From UBA1413 sp964650525 (lineage in GTDB: Bacteria; Bacteroidota; Bacteroidia; Bacteroidales; Prolixibacteraceae): a stretch of 64,000 bases of DNA. The position numbers and the translations under genes were made by a program. The notes under the pieces were generated by a model. That model saw only the letters and a program-made list of their open reading frames with translations. It was not told the DNA's origin and did no database searches. Shown here piece after piece: positions 27,470-36,574 of the stretch (position 1 is its first letter; every line of letters starts with the position of its first letter). The stretch lies in the NCBI GenBank assembly GCA_964650525.1, contig CAZYUA010000022.1, positions 5,508 to 69,507 on the forward strand, written 5' to 3'.

Positions 27470-28975
27470 ATGAAGAAGTACGTGATTTTCCTCTTCCTCC
27501 TTGCTATGGTTCCGGCATCGCAGGCCGCCACCTGGTATGTTTCGACCGATGGTTCCGACACCAACGCAGGAAGCAGCCCCGGAACACCGTATCTCACCAT
27601 AGCCAAAGCGTTAACCCGGGTGGCGGCAGGAGATACCATTCTGGTGCGGGGTGGCACCTACTTTCACACAGCCACGCTCTCCATAAGCCAGAAGGGTTCG
27701 GAAAACAAAAAATACTACCTGCTGGCCCGGGAGGGAGAAAAAGTCGTGCTGGATTTTTCCAAAACCGGCTCCGGAAAGCGGGGCATCAGTCTGACGGGGA
27801 ATCATTGGGTCATCCGTGGACTTACCATCACGCTGGCGAATGATAACGGAATGAACCTTTCCGGAGGTGCCGCCTTTAACCTGATTGAAAACTGCACATT
27901 TTCTGATAACAAGGACAGCGGCCTTCAGTTGGGAGGGGGTGCCCACGATAACAGAATCATCAATTGCGATTCCTTTTACAATGCCGATCCCACTGATTAT
28001 GCGGATGCCGATGGGTTTGCCCCGAAAATGGATGTGGGCACGAACAATTATTTTTACGGCTGCAGGGCCTGGGGCAACGTGGATGATGGCTGGGACGGAT
28101 ACCTGAGGGGTGGCGATAATGCTTCCACCATTCTGGAGAATTGCTGGACCTGGGGTAACGGGTACCTGAAAAACGGATCGAACCCGGGTTCACAAGCCAA
28201 CGGCAACGGATTTAAAATGGGAGGAAGCGATGACAAAAACCTCCGGCACCACTTCATCGTAAAAAACTGCCTTGCCTTCGACAACAAATCCAAAGGCTTC
28301 GACCAGAATAACAACAAGGGATCGATGACCCTCTACAACGGTACAGGGTTCCGTAACAAAGGGAACGATTTCAGTATTCCCTCTGCTCTGGCGGCAGGCC
28401 AAACCGCCACGGTGAAAAACTGCCTGCTGGCTCAGGGAAAAATCGGTCTTGGTGCTTTTGTCATTCAGGAAGCTAACAGCTGGAACAGTCCTGTGACTGT
28501 GACAGCGGGAGATTTTCTCAGCCTCGACACCACGGGCGTCTCCGGTCCCCGGAAAGACGACGGCAGCCTCCCGGACCTTCTTTTTGCACGTCTGGCCAAT
28601 GGCAGCGACCTCATCAATGCGGGCATTGATGTGGGTTTGCCCTTCAAGGGAGCCAGGCCGGACCTCGGTTGTTTCGAGACTGATGAAACAAGCAGTATTT
28701 TCCTGCCCTCAGAAAACAGGGACCCTTTTGATCTGAAAATCCTGCAGGGAGGAGAGTCGCGAATCTATGCCAGCTTCAACCCGGGTGATGAGACCCGCTT
28801 CACCTATGAAGTACGGAGCCTGAACGGAGCGCTGGTCTGGACTTCGCAGGAGACCGTGGCCAGCCGCGCCCGGAATTATGTGGCCATAGGGGAAGGCAAC
28901 CTGCAGTCCGGCATCTACCTGTTCCGCATTTCAGCAAGAGGTAAAACCCAATCACAGAAAGTCATATTACCCTGA
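27470..28975 (+). CDS. PL9-type pectate lyase with T9SS sorting domain
   Basis: The start at 27470 gives a good signal peptide (MKKYVIFLFLLAMVPASQA); the frame upstream lacks one. Residues 20-400 form a right-handed parallel beta-helix of polysaccharide lyase family 9. The calcium-site aspartates of characterised PL9 enzymes can be placed at 181 (DADGFAPK), 205, 206 and 209 (DDGWD), with the same 24-residue spacing as in Pel9A, and the catalytic lysine is probably Lys249 (NGFKMGG). The C-terminal 80 residues end in SGIYLFRISARGKTQSQKVILP, a T9SS type A domain. It should cut homogalacturonan at the cell surface. It stands alone, not next to a SusCD pair, and its 3' end overlaps the opposite UROD-like gene by 14 nt. 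Confidence 0.87.
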   Translation: MKKYVIFLFLLAMVPASQAATWYVSTDGSDTNAGSSPGTPYLTIAKALTRVAAGDTILVRGGTYFHTATLSISQKGSENKKYYLLAREGEKVVLDFSKTGSGKRGISLTGNHWVIRGLTITLANDNGMNLSGGAAFNLIENCTFSDNKDSGLQLGGGAHDNRIINCDSFYNADPTDYADADGFAPKMDVGTNNYFYGCRAWGNVDDGWDGYLRGGDNASTILENCWTWGNGYLKNGSNPGSQANGNGFKMGGSDDKNLRHHFIVKNCLAFDNKSKGFDQNNNKGSMTLYNGTGFRNKGNDFSIPSALAAGQTATVKNCLLAQGKIGLGAFVIQEANSWNSPVTVTAGDFLSLDTTGVSGPRKDDGSLPDLLFARLANGSDLINAGIDVGLPFKGARPDLGCFETDETSSIFLPSENRDPFDLKILQGGESRIYASFNPGDETRFTYEVRSLNGALVWTSQETVASRARNYVAIGEGNLQSGIYLFRISARGKTQSQKVILP

Positions 28976-29990
28976 TCATCGCCAGGTAGTTTTCTACCGG
29001 AATGTATGCGGGAATACTGTTTCCGGAACCGAGTGCATAACTTTTCAGGCCGGTCATGGACAGAAGCTCCCCCGCTCTCGCTGCTATCTTTTCCGGAGTC
29101 ATAACAGCCAGGAAATCCATATCGATGCCCCCGAGAATGGCAACCCTGTTGCCCCAACGGCGATAGACCTCCTCCACCGGCAGAATGATATCTTCAAAGG
29201 AGTGTTTGCCATCGTAACCCAGCTCATCGATAATTGCATCCATCAGGTCATACACATTCCCGCACGAATGAAGAATTGCCGGTTTGCCGGCCCGATGGGC
29301 CGCCTGTACCATTTTCCGGTGCCACGGAAAAATGTATTTTCTCATGTTGCCGGGGTCGAACACGGTTTGGGTCTTAAATCCCCAATCGTCGTTTATCAGC
29401 AAAGCACCCACCGCTTCTTTGGAAGCACACCGTTCATAAAACCGGAGTAACCTCTCCCCTACTGCATTGAAAATTGCTCCTGCGAGGTGTTCATCCTCCA
29501 AAATCATTATACACATCCGTTCAAATCCAACCAGGTCGGTCACATTTTCCAGGAGGCCTCCCGGCCCGGGGGTGATGAATTTCATTCCGGCAGGCAGGCA
29601 GGAACCGAAGGTGTCGAAAACAGAAAAATCTCCCTCATCGGGGTCCGGCCAGGCATACGACCGGAAGCTCTCCCATCCGGTGATGACGGCACCTTCATTT
29701 TGTGAGACGGAAGCTTTCTGACCTCTGGATGCCTTTTCAAATTTCAGGGAGGGGTAAAACCGGGCCGGGAGGGTTACGTGGTCATAGCCTGCATGGAAAA
29801 AGGCCTGGATGGTCATCCTGATCAACTCATCCCGGTTTGGAGGCATGTACCCGGGTTTTCCCGCCAACAGGGCATTGAGTCGATCGTTGGTGAAGTACTC
29901 GAAAAGGACCGGTCTGTCAGGAGTCTGGCGGCTCAGAACCTTCAGCAGCTGATTGAAATCGGCGGGATATTTTCGTTCTATGAGTTTCAT
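28962..29990 (-). CDS. Uroporphyrinogen decarboxylase (UROD)-like methyltransferase family protein
   Basis: 342-aa soluble protein with the UROD/MtaA-type barrel. HSCGNVYDLMDAII (about 237-250) is the metal-ligand segment seen in corrinoid methyltransferase relatives, and EYFTNDRLNALL and ILGGIDMDFLA are typical of the carbohydrate-associated UROD-like group. The heme-pathway enzyme is an unlikely identity, because its N-terminal arginine-rich substrate motif is not seen. A second UROD-like gene occurs in the rhamnose locus at 51.2 kb. True reaction unknown. There is a 152-nt gap upstream with nothing visible in it. Confidence 0.8.
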   Translation of the reverse strand: MKLIERKYPADFNQLLKVLSRQTPDRPVLFEYFTNDRLNALLAGKPGYMPPNRDELIRMTIQAFFHAGYDHVTLPARFYPSLKFEKASRGQKASVSQNEGAVITGWESFRSYAWPDPDEGDFSVFDTFGSCLPAGMKFITPGPGGLLENVTDLVGFERMCIMILEDEHLAGAIFNAVGERLLRFYERCASKEAVGALLINDDWGFKTQTVFDPGNMRKYIFPWHRKMVQAAHRAGKPAILHSCGNVYDLMDAIIDELGYDGKHSFEDIILPVEEVYRRWGNRVAILGGIDMDFLAVMTPEKIAARAGELLSMTGLKSYALGSGNSIPAYIPVENYLAMIRVI

Positions 29991-30142
29991 ACATTCGAAA
30001 TCTTTCAGATCACAGCCTGCACAAAAGCGGTATCTTCCGACCTGACGAGCAGGTATTCAGGTCATAAACCCCTGGAATCCGGACGTCTTACATGTCAAAA
30101 GGAGTGACATACCGGAGAACCGGGCGAGCCAGGTCTTTGCTT

Positions 30143-30964
30143 TCATAACCGGTGAAAACTATACCCGGCTTCAATGAGTTTATCCATTACGTCTTCCAGC
30201 TGGTTGTACAATTTATCGGTGCGGTCGGGATGGGTTCCCGGATGGACCAGGAGGATCGCTCCGTTCAGACCGGAGGAAGATGACTTTTCAAAGCGGAACA
30301 GGCCGGTTTTAATTTCCTCTGAAGTTTTATAGTTGGGCATGTCCGGGGTGGTATAATCGGCCTGCGTGCCGGTTCCGGGCGTGAAATTCACCACCTGCCT
30401 GCCCACTTGTACAGCCCACTGGCAAATGAGAGAGTTATACCACTCAAATGGCGGCAAAAAATAACCTGCTAAGGCAGGGTTTCCTCCAGCCCTGCGGATT
30501 TCCGCCAGGTTTCGCAGCAGATCTTTCCGGAATTGCCTGCGGGTTACCAACAGTGAATCACGCTTTTCCCAGGCATTGTAAAGGAGATGGCGGTCGGAAT
30601 GGGCACCCAGGTAGTGTCCCTCCCTGATAATCCGTTGCGTGACTTCACGGAAGTCCGGATTTCTAAGAAAATTACCGGTAAGGAAAAACGATGCGTTTAC
30701 TTTTTTCCGCCATAGAAGGTCGAGTACCGGTCCGACACCCTCCCCGTAGGTGTCGGCCGAAAAGACCAGGTAAACCTGTTTCCGGGTGGTATCCATGCGG
30801 ATGATGGCGCCATACTTGTCGGTCACGGCATGTGCCGGAATCCCGGGATAACTTTCTGACACCGGGGACCCGGATTCTGGCGATGGTTCCATCCCGGCAA
30901 GAGCGATACCAGCCAGGATCCACAGAGCCGGTGCGATGACAATTCGAAGTACCCGACAGATCAT
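30143..30964 (-). CDS. Polysaccharide deacetylase-like protein with altered catalytic motifs
   Basis: 273-aa exported protein with a NodB-like fold. The signal peptide is about 1-24. Motif 1 reads VFSADTYGEG (67-76) instead of TFDDG, so the catalytic-base aspartate seems replaced by Ala while the metal-ligand Asp71 remains. Motif 2 is intact (HSDRH, 122-126). Motif 3 lacks the usual arginine (FLPPFEWYN). The last motif reads LVHPGT instead of LHD. It may be a non-hydrolytic binding protein or belong to a Bacteroidetes subgroup with rearranged chemistry. Its ATG overlaps the stop of the amidase/golvesin gene by 4 nt, so the two are translationally coupled and probably act on the same envelope glycan. 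Confidence 0.8.
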   Translation of the reverse strand: MICRVLRIVIAPALWILAGIALAGMEPSPESGSPVSESYPGIPAHAVTDKYGAIIRMDTTRKQVYLVFSADTYGEGVGPVLDLLWRKKVNASFFLTGNFLRNPDFREVTQRIIREGHYLGAHSDRHLLYNAWEKRDSLLVTRRQFRKDLLRNLAEIRRAGGNPALAGYFLPPFEWYNSLICQWAVQVGRQVVNFTPGTGTQADYTTPDMPNYKTSEEIKTGLFRFEKSSSSGLNGAILLVHPGTHPDRTDKLYNQLEDVMDKLIEAGYSFHRL

Positions 30965-33900
30965 TCTGCTTCAAAAAAATGGAGTATATCGGCAACCAGA
31001 TTATTCAGACTTTCTTTCGGTACAACTGTTTCCAGGGGGAATCCCAGCACCAGGGTCCGGTAATCTCCGCGATAGGCAACCCCGCCAGAAACGTTGTTTT
31101 CAGAATAGCGGAAGCAGGTGAAGGCATTCTCACCGACAGGTTCAATTCCGTCGGGAGCCTCCACGGTATAAACATCAGGATGGGTTCCCGTGTTGAAGTA
31201 TCCGGTGAGGTCAAACCAGGGTTTTGCCCGGTCGGTACTGTGGAAGCGGCCGTTAAGGCATCCATTCCGGGTTCTGAACGTAAAATGGAGGTATTCCCTG
31301 GCAAACCTTGCAGCCAGCGTATCACCCGAAACGACGAAATCACTTCCCGGATAAGCACCCGACAGCAGAATATTTCCCCCCGCTCCGGCAATTTCTATGA
31401 GTTTCTTCGTGAAGGCAGAGGTATAAATCGTGTAATCCAACAGTTTATGGTCTTTCAGTGAAGGGGTTGCCCTTTCCTCTCCCAGCAGAATATCGGTCAG
31501 GAAAAATCCGGATGCCGGATAGCCTTCCGCTACAAAGGTTTCGTCGCTGACAGTGACGACATTGTACCCGGCATGGAGGAACGCCCCGGCATGGGAATGA
31601 GCGAAATTGAAACTGTTACCCGGGATGGTAAGGTTTTCCATATCGGCATGACTGCTGCCCCAGCCGGGGTTGTCGTCGTCGGTCCATACCGATGTCCGGT
31701 CGAAATCGTATTGGTTTCCGGTATAGGCGCCGGAAGCGTTCCAGGAGACTCCCTGGTCGCGCCACCACTCGATGCCGGCCTTTTCGCCCGCATCAAAGGT
31801 AGCAGGGGCGCAAATCCGGTCAAAGGCATTGACTATCAGTACCGTTCCTTTGGAGTTGGGTACAAAGCCTGCGGAAACCGTTTCGCCTGGGAAACTCTCA
31901 CCACCGCTGTTCAGGGCGGTGACCCTGAAATCCGTGATATCTCCTGCACTTTCCAGTGGCAGAATGCAAAAGGTATCCTTGACGCTGGTTCCTTCATCCC
32001 ATCCCTGGTTATTCATCTGACGGTACACTTTATACGTAGTGGGCCATGCTGTTGGTTCGAGCGGATCCGCCACCGGTTTCCAGCTTAACCTGACAAGGGT
32101 ATCGCTGACCCTGTGAAGGGCCATATGGTTTACCGGAAGCGGGTGGATCACGGGGTTCCGGTTTTCCCTGGCAGCCTGGAAACGCAACATTCCCTTATAA
32201 ATGGCGCGGGCCACCGAAAACCGGAACCGCGGGTCCAGGCCAAATGTCATATCGGCAAGGTTCTGGTGCGACAGCAACTCCAGCAGCATGGCCGGTGCAT
32301 TGGGCCTCCAGGCTTCAGAATACTGACGGTCCCAGAGTCCCCTGCGTGTCCAGCCGGGGTTGTACAACTCCCGGATGTCATCGACAATTTGCGACTGTAC
32401 CAAATCGGTCAGATCGCGGCTGGCCATCCGGGAGGATCCGTCCGGGAAAAGCCCCTGGCCTGCCCAGGTACTGTAGATTCCCAGGGTACCTACAATGGTG
32501 TCTCCACGGGTGATCCCCGCATCAGTATGGAAGGCCAGTATCAGGTCTACAGGAATTTTCAGCCCGGGAGCATCAGGCTGTTTCTGCGGACCGTTTGGGC
32601 TGCCCATCAGGTAGTTGACCCACTCGCCCCGGGATTGGTAGTCGTCGTTATAATCGTTCCTTCCTTCGTTGAGGCTGTAAACCAGGGTATCGGGGAAACC
32701 CGCGTACTGAAGGTAATAGCGGGCTGCTTCCCGGTACCGGGATTTACCGCTGGTTTTCCAGGAATAGAGCCCCTGGACCCCGGCACCAGATCCGGCAAGG
32801 GCCGTAGTGGTGTCACGTACAGACTGCACATTGGGAACCAGGGTAGCGGAAGGACGGCGTGCAACATTGCCCATGCCTCCTCCGAATCGTACCGCATCGA
32901 CCGAAATCACCTCCCCTTCACGGCCCTGCAGGCTCACCGTCACCGCCGTGTTTTTGGCAGTGGGAGATTCCGAGCCGGGAAAGCGAAAGGTACCCAGGTA
33001 AATCCAGGTTCCTCCTCCCATTTTCTGGTTTATCAGGAATTCCCGGCTTCCACCCCCGGCATGCACGGTGAATTTCACCTCCGGGCAACTGTTGGGATAA
33101 CTCCTGTAAGCCACATAAACGGCATAATCCCCGGCCTCAAGGGAAGGCAGAAAAGTTACCTCCCCTGCCCCGACGGGAAGGGCCTTATATTTCAGCGAAG
33201 TTCCCATGAGAAAGGGATTCTCGCCCGTATAAAGGGTATCCTTCAGCAAAAATCCTGCCTCCCTGACCGGAGTTTCAGCCACCTGAGGCAGCAGGCAGAC
33301 CGATCCCCGGGAAGAAAAATCGTTGTCGGCAACCACCTCCCTGGTCTGACAATCCCGCTCCACGGGCAGCAGCACAGTAGCTCCGCTGTTTTCCAACATG
33401 GGCACCAGAAAAGGGATTACGATGCTTTTCGTGTAGAGTTCTTCGACCGTACCGAAAAGACGGGCCCGCTGCCACTCCCACCGGTCGAGTTTGGATTCAT
33501 AGTACCAGCCATGACTGCTCCACAGAGCAATGGCATTACCGAAAAGGCCCTTATCCGGGAAGGTTCCGCCGGCTTTACGCACCAACGGAACCCTGTTCCG
33601 GCTTTCCGGAACAGGAAATCGCAGCAGGTCGGCCTTGAGATCTTTTCTCAGGCTGTTGGGAATCAGCTCCTCCAGTCTCCGCCCGTCGGTATATACCATG
33701 ATCTCCCAGTCCCGGTACTTTCTTCCCAACTGCTCCCCCAACGAAAGGACCAGCTGTTTTGAACTCGCTTCCCTGACCGGCAGGTAGGATAACTGCCGGT
33801 TAAAGTAAAATAATACTTTCTTCCCCGGCGGTCTCACCCATACGGAATCTAAAGCCACCTTCCCGGTAAACCTTCCTCCGGGTAACGGGTTCACCCAGCT

Positions 33901-34011
33901 TTCCATCTTCTTCCGGACTTTCCTGGTAAGACGCTGCTCTTCCGTCTCCTTTGCCGTGAGCGACGAAGAAAAGAAAAACACCAGAACCAACAATAAAGAA
34001 AACCTATTCAT
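30961..34011 (-). CDS. Amidase_3-like protein with inserted golvesin domain, Fn3 and GATase-like C-terminal domain
   Basis: 1016-aa exported protein (signal 1-20), of the type often labelled xanthan lyase or golvesin-domain protein. I read an N-acetylmuramoyl-L-alanine amidase (amidase_3) zinc site split in two: His167 (LWSSHGWYYE), Glu190/191 (FGTVEELYTKS), then after a long insertion His495 (LAFHTDAG, matching the SIHANA strand) and Glu578 (MLLELLSHQN, matching the LIEtGFlsN motif). The insertion at about 245-380 is a golvesin-like beta domain ending VISVDAVRFGGG. Residues 630-720 are Fn3-like; 725-1010 resemble a flavodoxin/GATase-like domain (GTVLIVNAFDR). It may cleave peptidoglycan stems. 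The assignment rests on motif order only. Confidence 0.75.
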   Translation of the reverse strand: MNRFSLLLVLVFFFSSSLTAKETEEQRLTRKVRKKMESWVNPLPGGRFTGKVALDSVWVRPPGKKVLFYFNRQLSYLPVREASSKQLVLSLGEQLGRKYRDWEIMVYTDGRRLEELIPNSLRKDLKADLLRFPVPESRNRVPLVRKAGGTFPDKGLFGNAIALWSSHGWYYESKLDRWEWQRARLFGTVEELYTKSIVIPFLVPMLENSGATVLLPVERDCQTREVVADNDFSSRGSVCLLPQVAETPVREAGFLLKDTLYTGENPFLMGTSLKYKALPVGAGEVTFLPSLEAGDYAVYVAYRSYPNSCPEVKFTVHAGGGSREFLINQKMGGGTWIYLGTFRFPGSESPTAKNTAVTVSLQGREGEVISVDAVRFGGGMGNVARRPSATLVPNVQSVRDTTTALAGSGAGVQGLYSWKTSGKSRYREAARYYLQYAGFPDTLVYSLNEGRNDYNDDYQSRGEWVNYLMGSPNGPQKQPDAPGLKIPVDLILAFHTDAGITRGDTIVGTLGIYSTWAGQGLFPDGSSRMASRDLTDLVQSQIVDDIRELYNPGWTRRGLWDRQYSEAWRPNAPAMLLELLSHQNLADMTFGLDPRFRFSVARAIYKGMLRFQAARENRNPVIHPLPVNHMALHRVSDTLVRLSWKPVADPLEPTAWPTTYKVYRQMNNQGWDEGTSVKDTFCILPLESAGDITDFRVTALNSGGESFPGETVSAGFVPNSKGTVLIVNAFDRICAPATFDAGEKAGIEWWRDQGVSWNASGAYTGNQYDFDRTSVWTDDDNPGWGSSHADMENLTIPGNSFNFAHSHAGAFLHAGYNVVTVSDETFVAEGYPASGFFLTDILLGEERATPSLKDHKLLDYTIYTSAFTKKLIEIAGAGGNILLSGAYPGSDFVVSGDTLAARFAREYLHFTFRTRNGCLNGRFHSTDRAKPWFDLTGYFNTGTHPDVYTVEAPDGIEPVGENAFTCFRYSENNVSGGVAYRGDYRTLVLGFPLETVVPKESLNNLVADILHFFEAE

Positions 34012-34333
34012 CAGCTATTCAGTTTGGATTCAGTTTATCATTCCATTCAAAATTACTCTTTTTGTGCGAATCATGGTCTCATCCTTTCACCTTTTCCGTA
34101 TGCATCCTGTCATCAGAATCCAGGAGCGCAATTTTTATTTTCAGCCGGGCGCACGGATTTTGAACTCAGGATAGTTTTTTTTTCCTTTGTCTTTTAAACA
34201 CCAGAAACCAGTCCGGCAGAAACAACACAATCTGTTTGCCCTGTTTGCGGGATGATGCATCCTGAAGGGCCAGCGGTACTAATAGTAAACTGTTTTGAAT
34301 GCCTGGGAAGTGCCGGACCAGACCTGAACAAAG
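34012..34333. other. 322-nt divergent intergenic region
   Basis: A/T-rich gap between two divergent genes, without an open frame of interest. On the minus strand TAATTTTG (34048-34055) is a perfect -7 box about 37 nt before the amidase/golvesin start, without a clear -33 box. No convincing promoter pair was found for the plus-strand dehydrogenase. Confidence 0.5.
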
Positions 34334-35287
34334 ATGAAGATAGTAGTTTTGGACGGTTACACCCTGAATCCCGGAGATCTGAGCTGGGAGGGGATTTCCG
34401 TTTTAGGAGAGCTTACGGTTTACGACCGTACCTCCCCTGCTGAGGTTTTCAAAAGAGCTGCAGGAGCGGAAGTATTGATTACCAACAAGGTCGTTCTTGA
34501 CAGGGAAGGGATTTCCCGGCTGCCGGAACTCAGGTACATTGGGGTACTGGCAACGGGGTACAATGTAGTTGACCTGGAGGCAGCCCGGGAAGCCGGAATT
34601 GTAGTCACCAACATTCCGGCATACAGCACGGCTTCCGTTGCACAAATGGTGTTTGCGCACCTCCTCAATTTCTCCAACCGGGTAGAACTGCATGCCAGTG
34701 AAGTGAGAAACGGGAAGTGGAGTACCACGAACGATTTCTCCTACCAAAGTACCCCGCAAACCGAGCTGGCAGGAAAGACGCTGGGAATTGCCGGCTTTGG
34801 CAGGATCGGTCAGGCTGTTGCAGCCATTGGTTGGGCCTTTGGCATGAACATTCTCTTCTATAACCGATCCATAAAAACCGGCATTCCACAGGAATACAAG
34901 CAGACCAGCCTGGAAGATCTCTTCCGGTCGAGCGATTATGTCACGCTCCATTGTCCGCTGACCCGGGAAAATGCAGGTTTTGTGAATTCATGCCTGCTGT
35001 CGGAGATGAAACCCACGGCCTTTCTGGTCAATACTGCCCGCGGGGGTCTGATAGATGAAAAGGCACTGTCGGAAGCCCTCAACAAAGGAGTGATTGCCGG
35101 AGCAGGACTCGATGTGCTATCAGCCGAACCTCCGGGACCTGAGAACCCTTTACCGGGAGCTTTGAACTGCTTTATCACCCCGCATATGGCCTGGGCGACA
35201 CGCGAAGCCCGTGCAAGACTAATGGGAATCGCCGCTGATAACCTAAGAGCTGCTCTGGAAGGCCACCCACGCAACCAGGTGAATTAA
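34334..35287 (+). CDS. D-2-hydroxyacid dehydrogenase (glycerate dehydrogenase-like)
   Basis: 317-aa cytoplasmic NAD-dependent dehydrogenase. The N- and C-terminal parts make the substrate domain; the Rossmann motif is GIAGFGRIGQAVA (about 152-164). Catalytic residues are recognisable: Arg in NTARGGLID, Glu in LDVLSAEPP and His in FITPHMAWAT. TPHMAWAT and the overall length resemble glycerate/hydroxypyruvate reductases, which would supply 3-phosphoglycerate via glycerate. Downstream by 61 nt is an Lrp/AsnC regulator that could be co-transcribed. Confidence 0.88.
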   Translation: MKIVVLDGYTLNPGDLSWEGISVLGELTVYDRTSPAEVFKRAAGAEVLITNKVVLDREGISRLPELRYIGVLATGYNVVDLEAAREAGIVVTNIPAYSTASVAQMVFAHLLNFSNRVELHASEVRNGKWSTTNDFSYQSTPQTELAGKTLGIAGFGRIGQAVAAIGWAFGMNILFYNRSIKTGIPQEYKQTSLEDLFRSSDYVTLHCPLTRENAGFVNSCLLSEMKPTAFLVNTARGGLIDEKALSEALNKGVIAGAGLDVLSAEPPGPENPLPGALNCFITPHMAWATREARARLMGIAADNLRAALEGHPRNQVN

Positions 35288-35348
35288 TTCCCCCGGCACC
35301 ACAGCCAATAGCATTATTAACTATATTTACCCTGTTAACGTCAACCGT

Positions 35349-35816
35349 ATGACACTGAGAAACCACCTGGATGATATTGACCTGAAGATCCTGGACATCA
35401 TCGGTCAAAATGCCCGTGTTCCCTTCCGGGATGTTGCAGCACAGGCAGGCATTTCAAGGGCTGCTGTACACCAACGGGTGAACCGCATGGTTGACCTGGA
35501 GGTTATTACCGGATCAGGGTACCATATCAATCCCAAAAAAATTGACTACCGCACCTGCTCTTACATCGGAGTCTTCCTGGAAAAGGGAGGCATTTACAGC
35601 GATGTGGCCGAAAAGCTGAAAGAGATTAAGGAGATTATTGAATGTCATTACACTACCGGGCAGTATGCGATTTTTATCAAGGTCTACGCCAGGGACAACG
35701 AGCATCTGAAGAGCATCCTTAGCGAAAAAATCCAGAGAATACCTGGAATCCTGAGTACGGAGACGTTTATTTCGCTCGAGGAGACCTTTAAGCGGGTGCT
35801 GCCGGTTTACTCCTGA
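35349..35816 (+). CDS. Lrp/AsnC family transcriptional regulator
   Basis: 155-aa regulator: an N-terminal AsnC helix-turn-helix (about 6-60; DLKILDIIGQNARVPFRDVAAQAGISRAAVH is split across the two recognition helices) and a C-terminal RAM ligand-binding domain (about 70-150). Such proteins sense amino acids and act as oligomers. It might control the upstream dehydrogenase gene, which is inference. Its 3' end overlaps the opposite rlmB by 10 nt. Confidence 0.9.
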   Translation: MTLRNHLDDIDLKILDIIGQNARVPFRDVAAQAGISRAAVHQRVNRMVDLEVITGSGYHINPKKIDYRTCSYIGVFLEKGGIYSDVAEKLKEIKEIIECHYTTGQYAIFIKVYARDNEHLKSILSEKIQRIPGILSTETFISLEETFKRVLPVYS

Positions 35817-36574
35817 GTTGTTCCCCGCTGCCGGACCACCTCGTACAGTATGACGGCAGCCGCGGCCGAAACATTCAGCGATTCTATCTTTCCCGATAAC
35901 GGGATTTTCACCAGGAAATCTGCCTTTTCCAGCAGGGAACGGGAAATTCCCTTCTCCTCCGATCCCAGGATCAGGGCAAGAGGACCACTCATATTGGCTG
36001 AAGAATAGACCAGGGAAGATTTTTCAGTGGCTGCCACAACACGGAGGCCCGAATCCCTGATATATCCCAGAGCGGATGATAAACTGCCGGTCCGGCAAAG
36101 GAGCAAATGGTTTAAAGCACCTGCCGATGTTTTCATGGCATCTTCGCCTATCCGGGCGGATCCTTTTTCCGGTATGACCACTGCATGAACACCGGCACAC
36201 ACCGCAGTCCGCATGATAGCACCGAAATTCCGGACATCCGTGACCTGGTCCAGCACCAGCAAAAAAGGATCTTCCCCTCTTTCAAAAACCAGTGGCAGGA
36301 CCTCTTCGATCCGGAGGAAATCTACGGGAGCCATCAGGGCAACCACTCCCTGGTGGTTCCTGCGAGTAATCCGGTTGATCTTCTCAAGCGGAACAACCTG
36401 GAACGAGACCTGCCGCTCCCTGATCAAGCGGTATAGTTCGGCCGACAACTCATTAGATAATCCATTCCTGATCAACACCTTATCAATACTTCGGCCCGAG
36501 AGGATGGCCTCCATCACGGTCCGGGTGCCATAAATAAAATCTTCGCTCTTTACCAGGTTTTTTTCTTTTTCCAT
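35807..36574 (-). CDS. rlmB: 23S rRNA 2'-O-ribose methyltransferase (RlmB/TrmH family)
   Basis: 255-aa SpoU/TrmH-type knotted methyltransferase. The N-terminal substrate-binding domain starts IYGTRTVMEAIL; the three SPOUT motifs are LDQVTDVRNFGAIMRTA (motif 1), LALILGSEEKGIS (motif 2) and IPLSGKIESLNVSAAAAVILYE (motif 3). This is the usual makeup of RlmB, which methylates G2251 of 23S rRNA. It starts 25 nt inside the 3' end of the ABC-F gene, so the two are co-transcribed, both acting on ribosomes. Confidence 0.92.
   Translation of the reverse strand: MEKEKNLVKSEDFIYGTRTVMEAILSGRSIDKVLIRNGLSNELSAELYRLIRERQVSFQVVPLEKINRITRRNHQGVVALMAPVDFLRIEEVLPLVFERGEDPFLLVLDQVTDVRNFGAIMRTAVCAGVHAVVIPEKGSARIGEDAMKTSAGALNHLLLCRTGSLSSALGYIRDSGLRVVAATEKSSLVYSSANMSGPLALILGSEEKGISRSLLEKADFLVKIPLSGKIESLNVSAAAAVILYEVVRQRGTTQE

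Noticed and set aside
28962..29990. Heme-pathway uroporphyrinogen decarboxylase (hemE).
   Set aside because: The barrel and HSCG metal segment point to the UROD-like/MtaA group, the N-terminal arginine motif of HemE is absent, and no heme gene is nearby.
32113..33762. Long open frame of about 550 codons on the plus strand.
   Set aside because: It lies wholly opposite the amidase/golvesin gene, which has a signal peptide and recognisable domains; the plus-strand product shows no family motif.
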